From positions 11,449,969 through 11,513,968 of the forward strand of contig OX352762.1 in assembly GCA_947095585.1 (NCBI GenBank): a stretch of DNA of 64,000 nucleotides. Reading direction: 5' to 3'. The notes under the pieces were generated by a model. It made no database searches. It worked only from the letters and a program-made list of their open reading frames with translations, and was not told the DNA's origin. Position 1 is the stretch's first letter; every line of letters begins with the position of its first letter. The translations under genes and the position numbers were made by a program. The DNA is from Nephrocerus scutellatus. Lineage: Eukaryota; Arthropoda; Insecta; Diptera; Pipunculidae. Positions 56,390 through 64,000 of this stretch are shown here, one piece after another.

Positions 56390-58025
56390 GCGGAATAGGG
56401 GGAATAGCACAAAATGCATCAGAATTGCAAGAAGCTGTAACTTTATATCTGACTGGTGGAAGTGCGATCAAACCTCCACGTGGTGGCCGCCGGTAATATT
56501 CCTCCAATACAGGAAAAGCTAAGTTCAAAGTAAGGTTGACGCGAGGCCAATAAAAAAAACTATTTCGGAACCTAAAATCAGGCTCGGGTACACTGACGAA
56601 CGACGACGACGACCACGGCAATGAAAACAGCTAAACGATTTAAGAATTTTCTCATGGAACGTACGCTCACTGTAAAGAGCTCGCTTCCCCGTGGGGGTTC
56701 CAACTGTATCTTATTGAGGTGCTGGGCTTTACCACGGGATATTAATAAAGGCCATGGGTACTTAGAGTATGCTCTATATGGGCAATGTATTCGTACTTAG
56801 CGACCCGAAGTAGGCTACTGGTACTTAGAGATCCTTATTGGTGACTCTTCGTATTTAGTGGCTCATTTCATACATTATGATGTGATGTGCATGGGATAGT
56901 TTCTATCACAGGCGGCCTAGGATATTAGAGGTGGTATCCTAGTAATAAATGATGGGGTTCGAGGCTCCGGACGATGATTTGCTAGTGATGGTTTTTCCTT
57001 CGCAAAAAGGCATTCACTCTGAACGAACTAAGCCCCTTGATGTCAGACCTCACCAAGGTCGCGTTGGTACCGCGGAAGTTGTCCGTACCCACAGACCAGG
57101 TTTTACCGTAAGGTTGACCGGTCTGAGGACAACTGTGGTTGAGGACCCAGGTCGTTCTGGGGATGCAATGCGGGGGCTCATGGTTTACTCTCGAAGAGAG
57201 GAACGCTAAATTGGAACAGATCAAAAGAGCATGCTTAATGGCGAAAGCCGGGTTCGTCCAACTCTATGAATGATGTATAGAGCTCGCTGCACTGCAGCTA
57301 GCTATGCTGACATTACAGAACTTCAGGAGATGCGGTGGACGGGGAATTGTGTCTTACAAAAATCAGAATATGACATATATTACAGCCTGGCATGACAGAC
57401 ATCATGTGCTCGGGGTGGGGTTTCTAGTCAGCTAAAGAATGAAACCCACCGTTATCGCCTCTAACCCAATAAATGAACGGCTATGCATCCTTTGCGTGCG
57501 TTCAGATTTAAAAACATAAGCCTCATAAACATTCACGCACTAACAGAGGATTCCCCAGATGATGGAAAAGAAGAATTCTTTGAATCAGTCGAACGGGAAC
57601 TCCATGTCTGCCTTAGTATTATGCAAAAATCATTCTGGGTCATATAATTGCAAAAATAGGAATGAAGCATTCAGGCAGTACATTGGCACCCATAGCTTAG
57701 ACGAGAACAGTAATGACAGTGGACAACGAGTCATAAAGTAGGTAGCAAGCAATAATTTGGTCGTTGCGAGTACAAGGTTTGGGCGTAAAAATATCCAAAA
57801 AGCCACCTAGGTATCTTCTGATGGAGCCAATCGCAACCAGATAGACCACGTGTTAATAGGCCGCCGGCCCAACCCGAACCTGATGACGGTACGAACGTAC
57901 CGAAGTGCCAACGTCGACTCGGACCATTATCTTGTTGGTATGGTGCTCGTCGCGTAGATTGCATCATCACGAAAGACTCCATCTGCGAATCAGATTCAAG
58001 TCAACACAGCTGGCCTTCGTAACCT
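56390..58025 (+). pseudogene. RTE-like family B2, 5' leader and APE endonuclease, interrupted by retroposon X
   Basis: The 5' leader (56390-56630) shares blocks with 59.8-60.3 kb (CCTCC.CGTGGTGGCC, AAGTAAGGTTG, CACGGCAATGAAAACAGC). The endonuclease starts RIFSWNVRSL at 56642-56671. Retroposon X lies at 56686-57278, and the domain resumes YADITELQEMRW (57297-57335). Later endonuclease blocks are KNISLINIHALTEDSPDD (57510-57560), the HSLDENSNDSGQR segment (57695-57730), NQIDHVL-like (57835-57850) and ANVDSD..Y.VGMVLVA (57910-57950). This is the APE nuclease that nicks target DNA in RTE elements. Stops and frameshifts are present. Confidence 0.8.
56686..57278 (+). mobile_element. Retroposon X, copy 2 (593 bp)
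   Basis: Flanked by a perfect 10-bp duplication AGAGCTCGCT at 56676-56685 and 57279-57288, inside the endonuclease of an RTE-like element. It begins about 50 bp further in than copy 1 (5' truncated) and ends with an ATGAATGATGTAT tail. The 86-residue ORF 56949-57209 is open, but copy 1's matching ORF is much shorter and shifted, so coding is not supported. Confidence 0.85.
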
Positions 58026-58239
58026 TCCATTCTGATACTGGCCCGTCACTCTTATTATTAAGATAAGATAAGCCGTTGTATTGTAGATGTACCGGAAGGT
58101 GTATCTAGAATGACACTTTTATAGCTTATTTAGTAAAGTTTGAACTCAGATCATGTTAGAATTTAAAAGTCGAACAGGCCTGAAATTGGAACTTCTACAC
58201 CCAAAATTATTTCTTAAACCAACATCGAGATACCAATCT

Positions 58240-58610
58240 TTTTAACTTCTCTATATCAACTTCGCCTGCCCGTGTGTTTGTTAGTTTGTCGTGGAATATT
58301 TTTAATACACTTCCCAAAGAACGACTTCATTGAAACTTTGCACACATGTGTATTTCCGATGACAACACTTTCTGTTAAAATTTTGGGCCCCTCGGACCTC
58401 AGGACCGGGTGCTGCTAATATATATTTTTTAAAAATTAACCCGATTTTCTTCAAATTATATGCACATGTGTATCTCCGATGGACAACAATTTCGTAAAAC
58501 TTTTGAAGTGATCTGGACCCGGGGTCGGGGGCCTCCCAAAATTTTTAATAAAAAAGTAACCCGATTTTATTCAAACTTTGCACACAAACTTTTCGGGCAG
58601 GTTTATTTTA
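58240..58610 (+). repeat. Interspersed repeat Z, copy 4
   Basis: Starts CTTCTCTATATCAACTTCGC and CTGCCCGTGTGTTTG, then TTAGTTTGTC. Two and a half body units of about 115 bp follow, with CACACATGTGTATTTCCGAT, CCCGATTTTCTTCAAA and GGGGTCGGGGGCC-type blocks. Same orientation as copy 2. Confidence 0.75.
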
Positions 58611-59795
58611 CTTAACTTATGTGTGCTACTATACTTGTGTCTATGTTTGTACTGGAGCCTTATCAAATTTAATGTATTCTTATAAGAGTTACCCTAATCT
58701 TCCATCTTCTCAACCAGTTTTTTTTTAACACGTACATGCCTAATAGAACGTAGTACTATTTTGGGAGAAACTAAGTCGACGCTTGGATGTTGCTGCTTCT
58801 AGATTCAAAGGGTTCTTGCTGTCGGTTCGGTGGCGTAATATGTTTTCTCGCTGTGGTCTTCTTTTGTTTCCTGCACTTGGCTGTACTGCATTAGTACAGA
58901 ATGCACCTGAGTTTTGAAGTTTGAGTTTTTTTGTTGGTTTATACTTCCTACTGTATATCTGTCCATCAATTTAAAATATGTGCGACATACATACTTGCAG
59001 TTATAGATAGTATTTCTCTTGATACGTTTATTAGAGTATCTGAAAAATATATCGAAAGCCATGACTTTCTGATGGAAGGCTGGAACAAAATTTAATAGCC
59101 TCCTCTCAACAAATACGAGTGCATTATGCATGGGCTCATCTACTTTTTGCTTAAAATGTAAAATTGAAATTTGCGTAAGATCACTCTTGTAGCCGAATTA
59201 GAACACGAAATAAAACACAAAAAGACTACAAACATTCGCGAATTTAAAAAAATTTTCAAATCAACAAAAGTTAAGCAAAAAAATGTGATGTTCCAATTAA
59301 AAAAATTAAATAAAAAAAAGTCTCATTTATCTCAACAACGGAATGTGCACTCAGTGTGCAGTACAAAAGTCAACAAAGCTTTTCAATGAATTTTGTCATT
59401 CGAAATTTGCATGCATTCCGCAAATCAAAGTTTAGAAACACCAAAGTTTACACAGTGTGTGTTTGTGCTTTTTCCACATTGCACACTGTTGCTTTTTTTG
59501 TTGTTTCCTCACCAAAAAAAAAACCCAAAGTGAATCAACAACTCAACAGTGGCGGCAAAATACTGAAATCCTGCAAAAGTTTTATTGCAAATATTTGCCT
59601 GAATGGGGTTAGAAACTTTGTTTCATTGTTCCGATTTATTTTATGCTTATACGAGTATGATGTGATGTGATGTGTGAAAGAGTAAATATTTTGATGAAAT
59701 AAACGAGTGCAGGAAAAATACTTATCAGCTATTAAAGACAAAGAATAGCATATTCGAAGAACTCTATTCAGAGCCGGCAGTGATTCAACATTAGC
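58611..59795. other. No gene; segment related to the RTE leader at 58795-58900
   Basis: CTTCTAGATTCAAAGGGTTC and GGTTCGGTGGCGTAATATG (58797-58850) match CTTCTGGATTCAAAAAGTCC and GGTTCGGTGGCGAGACG at 60028-60080. They therefore probably come from the same 5' leader family. The minus-strand 108-residue ORF (58805-59131) and plus-strand ORFs near 59.2-59.7 kb lack motifs. Confidence 0.4.
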
Positions 59796-59799
59796 CATC

Positions 59800-60388
59800 A
59801 GCAGAATATTTGGAATAACACAAGCATCAGATCAGACCTCCTCGTGGTGGCCACCCGTATTTTTTTTTTCATAAAAGGAAAAAGCAAAATGATCGGGATA
59901 GTCCCTCAAAAGTCGATGATTATCCTTAAACTATCAGTCATTCAATTTTTTTTTCAACACGACATAGGTCGTAGTTGTTTTTGTTGGGCATCCAAGTCGC
60001 CACTTGGAAGGTAGTTGAGGCTGCATAAGCTTCTGGATTCAAAAAGTCCTTGTTGTCGTTTGGTTCGGTGGCGAGACGTATTTTTTCGCCGAGGTTTCCT
60101 TCTGTTTACTGTCATTAGCAGAATAGTAAAAGCATTAGATGAGACCGTTGAGTTTTCCGGGTCCTGGATGCAGTGTAGCATTAGGTGAATGTGTATTATA
60201 TTTTAATTGGTGGCCACTGGTTATTTTCTAAAAAAAAAAGGATCGGGATAGTCCCTTAAAAGTAAGGTTGTTCCTATGTCAATAGTCTCGGAGCTATAAA
60301 TGGTCCACAACGACGTCCACGGCAATAATGAAAACGGCTCAACGCCTTGAGAAATTTCTTATCGAAAGTACGCTCACTGTAAAGTGCT
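59800..60388 (+). mobile_element. RTE-like family B2 5' leader fragment with internal repeats
   Basis: Two diverged copies of a unit (CGTGGTGGCCACCC, T-rich run, ATCGGGATAGTCCCTCAAAA) lie at about 59840-59915 and 60205-60265. They are followed by CGACGTCCACGGCAATAATG and the start of the endonuclease reading (CGAAAGTACGCTCACTGTAA, 60363-60382). This corresponds to 56600-56675 of the other copy. The sequence is cut at about 60388 by the gypsy-type LTR. Confidence 0.6.
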
Positions 60389-60799
60389 AGTGTAGCACAG
60401 CACCTAACCGATATCCAAGTTAACACAAATATCGGTCGTTGCCCTTTACACAATCCCACACTGCGTTTCCACACAATACCTTTTACCGATGACACTGCAC
60501 AATATTTCACCTGCCCAGACACCCAATTTCCCGTGTTGCAATATTGTTTTGCTGTAGACTGTAGAATAAGCATAATTTGCAGAAGTAATATTCTTGCTTT
60601 AATAATTCTTAGAATAAGAATTATTAAAACTAAAACAATAGCATAAGCATAATTTGTAATTCCTAGAATAAGTTTTATTGAAAGCAAATTTGTTAAATTA
60701 TAAATATACGCAATAAATAAATTATCAGTAGTTCTGATTCGACCTCTAACTGCACGTGTTGTATTTTTTTTTGGAGCTGCGCGACGCAAATACCTTAAC
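60389..60799 (+). mobile_element. 5' LTR of a Ty3/gypsy-type retrotransposon
   Basis: The left boundary is inferred from where RTE-leader similarity stops: AGTGTAGCAC begins at 60389, and gypsy-group LTRs often start AGT. The right boundary lies next to the primer site at 60800. Inside are a TATAAATA box (60700-60707), an AATAAA signal (60712-60717) and a 14-bp-stem hairpin (60598-60628). It would drive transcription of the gag-pol RNA. The 3' LTR is outside the window, so boundaries cannot be confirmed. The 179-residue minus-strand ORF here is antisense to the LTR. Confidence 0.65.
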
Positions 60800-60816
60800 T
60801 GGCGCCCGAGCAAACA
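60800..60816 (+). promoter_or_regulatory. Primer-binding site (tRNA-Lys-like)
   Basis: TGGCGCCCGAGCAAAC follows the LTR directly. Its first ten bases are complementary to the 3' end of a lysine tRNA ending GGGCGCCA, after which the match weakens. It would prime minus-strand DNA synthesis. Confidence 0.7.
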
Positions 60817-61649
60817 AAAGTCTTTAAACCCGAAAAATTAAAAAGTAAAAGTCGTGTATAGTGCTAAGTGTTCCCTACTTTTAAAATTGATAAATTGATA
60901 TCATAAAAAAGTGTGAAGTGGTAATACAAACACCCTGCCTATTAAAAAAGTGAAGTGGTTATTATATACCCTTGCTATATTAACAGTGTGAAGTGGCAAT
61001 AAAGGCCCTACTAAAGGCGAAAGGTGACCTTGTTACAACACTTTTGGAAAGCCCAGGAAAAAATTTTTTACCAGTGTCCAGAGGCCTAAGACCAACTCAT
61101 CAAAGAATCATCATAGAACCAAAGAAAACCAGCAGATAACCATCGGAGAACCACCCGAAAATCATCAGAGAGCCATCGAAGAAACATCAGAGGACCATTA
61201 CAGGATCATCAGAGATAACCAGATAACCGGATCCAACGTGACACACCCCGTTCCCAAGTAAGCAACGCTAAAAAGGACAAAACGGACTGCCCAAAAGGAT
61301 TTAAACAAGATGCTGTTGGCTGTATGTTTGCTGTAAGCGATTATTTTTATTTTATATATTAATCTTACCTATTAGTTTAGCCACAAGAATTTAAAATAAA
61401 TTTCACCTTCTTTTTCAAAATAAAAATATATAAACCTTGATATTTAAATACACCAAATATATATACTAAATACTATATAGATTGAAAAGAGTAAGAATTA
61501 TTATACAAGTATAAAAGAAGCAACAAACCAAGTTTATAAACCTTGATATTAAAATATATACAATCATTATTTCAAAATAATATATTTTTTAAAGTGAAAA
61601 AAGTTAGAGTTATTACACAAGTAACAAACCAAGTTATTAATTTGAAAAA
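60817..61649 (+). other. Retrotransposon leader with two tandem duplications
   Basis: Between primer site and gag. 61090-61230 holds five or more imperfect ~22-bp units (CATCAGAGAGCCATCGAAGA-like). 61429-61540 and 61541-61637 are a ~105-bp duplication bounded by TATAAACCTTGATATT and AACAAACCAAGTT. Such leaders usually hold packaging signals; that is inference. Confidence 0.65.
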
Positions 61650-62885
61650 ATGGAACAAGTGAAAGATTTAATAACCCAGCTAACTGGGGCTGTAAATGCT
61701 CAAATGGAGCAAATCAAGCTAATTAATACCCGTTTGCAACAACTCGAATGCAGAGTCAGCCCTCCTCAAAATACTTCCCAAACCCCTCCTGCAACCCTAG
61801 CTCTTCCAAAAAGTGAGCAAGACCTTATAGATATTAGGAAACTCCCCGACTGCGTTAGAGACTTGCAAATTTTTGACGGAAATCCAGTTCACTATATTTC
61901 ATGGATCCACAGCGTTGAATCCATATTAAAAGACTACGAGATAGTCAAACTTAAGCCCATTTACAGGGCAATCATACAACATATAAGACAGAAAATTAGA
62001 GGCCCAGCCGATACTGCCCTTATTTCGTACAATATTTTTGACGACGATTGGTCAAAAATTAAAAAATGTTTATCCCTGCATTACGCAGATAAACGTGACG
62101 TTCGTACCCTTGAACACGAGCTCAATTCAATGAATCAAGGAAGACAAAGTATAGACGAGTTCTATGCAAGAGTCAATCATCAACTTTCCTTGTTAATAAA
62201 TAAATTAAAAACCGAAGACTACTCTCAAGAGACTATTTGTGCTCTAACAGAAAACTATAGGAACAGGGCTTTAGATATATTTATCAGAGGTCTAAATGGT
62301 GATGTTTCAAGGATGCTTGTCATCCAGAAACCCAAGACTTTACCAGAGGCATACACCTCATGCCTCGAGTTTCAGAATCTTAATTTCAGAAGCCTTCCGA
62401 TCTACAACAGAGGCATAAACAGTACTATATCCGCACCCATAAATCAAATGTTCCCCAATAAATCACAGTATAGGCCAAGAATGCCACCTAGACAAATAAC
62501 TCCAATCGAAAAAAATACGATTTATAATACACCTCGATATGCGGAATACTACCCCAACCAATATAATAATCCACCCCCAAGACCAACACAACAAAAACCC
62601 CCACAACCTATGGAAATCGATCAGTCTATTCAAACACATCGTGTAAATTACATAAATAGACCTACAAACAACCCTCTCCCCAGAAGATCGAATGAGTCAT
62701 CAAACTTGCCCCGAAAGCAGCAACGGCTTTTTGCTACAAACACTGTTGAAAATTCAGATCTTAAGCAGATAGATCCGGATGATAACACATATCAAACAGA
62801 TGAAGAGTTCGACTACGAGGAAATCGTAGACGAAACTCCTGAAATAAATTTTATGACGGAAGCCTCTCTAGCGTACCCTACCTAG
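61650..62885 (+). CDS. gag: Gag polyprotein of gypsy-type retrotransposon, 411 aa
   Basis: Structural protein that assembles the virus-like particle around the element RNA. An N-terminal helical, coiled-coil-like segment (residues 1-40) is followed by a proline-rich linker. The capsid-like domain spans roughly residues 70-260 (YISWIHSVESILKDYEI; EFYARVNHQLSLLINKLK; ALDIFIRGLNGDVSRML). The C-terminus is Pro/Arg/Asn-rich, then acidic (DEEFDYEEIVDETPE). There is no CCHC zinc knuckle, as is usual for gypsy/errantivirus-like Gags, which use basic regions instead. The ATG at 61650 is the first after the leader and lies in AAAATGG. The frame is intact. Pol overlaps its end in the -1 frame. Confidence 0.92.
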   Translation: MEQVKDLITQLTGAVNAQMEQIKLINTRLQQLECRVSPPQNTSQTPPATLALPKSEQDLIDIRKLPDCVRDLQIFDGNPVHYISWIHSVESILKDYEIVKLKPIYRAIIQHIRQKIRGPADTALISYNIFDDDWSKIKKCLSLHYADKRDVRTLEHELNSMNQGRQSIDEFYARVNHQLSLLINKLKTEDYSQETICALTENYRNRALDIFIRGLNGDVSRMLVIQKPKTLPEAYTSCLEFQNLNFRSLPIYNRGINSTISAPINQMFPNKSQYRPRMPPRQITPIEKNTIYNTPRYAEYYPNQYNNPPPRPTQQKPPQPMEIDQSIQTHRVNYINRPTNNPLPRRSNESSNLPRKQQRLFATNTVENSDLKQIDPDDNTYQTDEEFDYEEIVDETPEINFMTEASLAYPT

Positions 62886-64000
62886 AGTATGTTACCAGAG
62901 ATGGTAAAACGTTAAAATTCCTAATCGACACAGGAGCTAACAAAAACTTTGTGTCAAGTAGAATTGCAACAAATTCCAAACCTATTAAAACACCGTTTAA
63001 AATACAATCAGCTGCGGGACAGCTTGAGATCACCCACAAAATAAGTGGTCCCTTTTTCAGAAGCCTAGGTAATAACAGTATACTAGATTTCTTCGTTCTC
63101 CCTGGCTTAAAATCATTTGACGGAATAATAGGAGACGATACTTTGAGGAATTTGGAGGCTGTAATTGATAGGAAAAACAGTATCTTGCACATAAGTCCTA
63201 ACATAAAAATAAAACTAAAGGCAAAATATTCCAAACAAGTCAACAGCGTACAAACAAACACTGACATTGAAAATGAAATTCAGAACATCCTGAAAAAACA
63301 TGACAAACTTTTTGGTACCATTGCTGATTGTGGAGCAATCGATACAAGTGTCCGTGCAGAAATAAAAACTACAACGTCTGAACCGGTCTACACAAAGTCG
63401 TACCCCTATCCAGCTAATTTGAGGTCAGAAGTAGAAAATCAAATTGAGAAAATGCTTGCAGATGGTATTATTAGACCATCCAAAAGCCCGTACAACTCTC
63501 CTCTCTGGATTGTCCCGAAGAAGGCTAATTCAGCAGGAGAAAAACAATACAGGCTAGTTATAGATTTTAAGCGTCTTAACGCAATTACTATCCCAGACGC
63601 ATACCCTATCCCGGACATTACGAACACCCTAGCAAGTCTTGGAGAATGCAAATTCTTCACAACTCTTGACCTAACTTCTGGTTTTCATCAAATAAAAATG
63701 AAAACTAGTGACATTCCAAAAACTGCATTTTCCACGGCAAACGGAAAATACGAGTTTACTCGACTCCCGTTTGGTTTAAAAAATGCTCCTGCAATTTTTC
63801 AGCGTATGATCAATGATGTGTTAAAACCACTTATCGGGAAGATGTGCTACGTCTATATAGACGATATAATCGTCTTCGGAAAGAACCGGGACGAGCATAA
63901 TAGAAATCTTGACGAGGTTTTTTCATTTCTGGGAAAAGCCAACTTAAGAGTAAATTTGGAAAAATCTAAATTTTTGAGATCCGAAGTGGATTTCTTAGGG
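62843..64000 (+). CDS. pol: Pol polyprotein (protease, RT), partial, in -1 frame to gag
   Basis: Open from just after a stop at 62840-62842 to the window edge (386 codons). There is no start codon at the front, consistent with translation by -1 frameshifting from gag. The protease active site FLIDTGANKNF (DTG at 62927-62935) is followed by GIIGDDTL. RT follows from about 63400: DGIIRPSKSPYNSPLWIV, YRLVIDFKRLN, TLDLTSGFHQI, RLPFGLKNAPAIFQR and catalytic YVYIDDIIVFG (YIDD at 63854-63865). RNase H, integrase, any env and the 3' LTR lie beyond the window. No stop or frameshift is seen, so the element may be active. Confidence 0.93.
62846..62852 (+). promoter_or_regulatory. Predicted -1 ribosomal frameshift heptamer AAATTTT
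   Basis: In the gag frame it is split A AAT TTT, which fits the X XXY YYZ slippery rule. It lies within the 43-base gag-pol overlap (62843-62885). Slipping back one base there joins gag to protease. No downstream pseudoknot was checked. Confidence 0.65.

Noticed and set aside
56949..57209. 86-residue ORF in retroposon X
   Set aside because: The matching region of the other X copy is frame-shifted and shorter, so there is no evidence of coding constraint.
60274..60813. 179-residue minus-strand ORF
   Set aside because: It is antisense to the LTR and primer site of the gypsy-type element; hydrophobic runs come from AT-rich LTR sequence.

Overview
The window looks like repeat-rich, gene-poor chromosomal DNA of an insect, most likely a higher dipteran (a tephritid-like fly is my guess from the mix of element families; this is inference). 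It is AT-rich. I could not support any host protein gene, rRNA or functional tRNA gene. Nearly everything recognisable is a mobile element: most are 5'-truncated, frameshifted or nested, and two still have intact reading frames.

Layout. 0-4.2 kb: a repeat with a short-tandem core, a scrambled RNase H-bearing non-LTR element (called family A here) and a minisatellite element with subterminal inverted repeats. 6.3-10.5 kb: an I/LOA-like piece, a BEL/Pao gag relic abutting a CR1/Jockey-like RT, and an inverted R1-like RT. 12.0-17.5 kb: an RTE-like RT, more family A and RNase H fragments, a minisatellite family (M) and a tRNA-derived SINE-like head. 19.0-20.6 kb: two Helitron-type 3' ends (hairpin plus CTAG), one following a 117-bp minisatellite and one following a broken helicase C-terminus. 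21.0-21.6 kb: a 145-bp tandem repeat. 23.0-34.5 kb: a Jockey-like RT, two RTE-like families, a CR1-like RT split by a clear retroposon insertion (12-bp target duplication), and an inverted family A copy. 36.0-37.3 kb: an apparently intact Tc1/mariner transposon. 37.5-39.5 kb: minisatellite elements. 40.5-47.9 kb: back-to-back I/LOA-like and RTE-like relics. 49.5-58.0 kb: RTE-like pieces, including an APE endonuclease split by a small retroposon (X). 58.2-60.4 kb: repeat and RTE leader. 60.4-64.0 kb: the 5' LTR, primer site, gag and start of pol of an apparently intact Ty3/gypsy-type retrotransposon, cut by the window edge.

Most informative points. (1) The gypsy-type element has open gag and pol overlapping in the -1 frame, with an AAATTTT slippery heptamer in the overlap. 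(2) A 1306-bp mariner has a complete ORF, inverted ends and TA flanks. (3) Retroposon X is about 600-670 bp, present twice with perfect 13-bp and 10-bp target duplications inside two different older elements. (4) Several repeat families keep fixed ends but have completely different tandem-repeat cores. (5) The density of nested fragments in both orientations resembles heterochromatin or a piRNA cluster, which small-RNA data would test.
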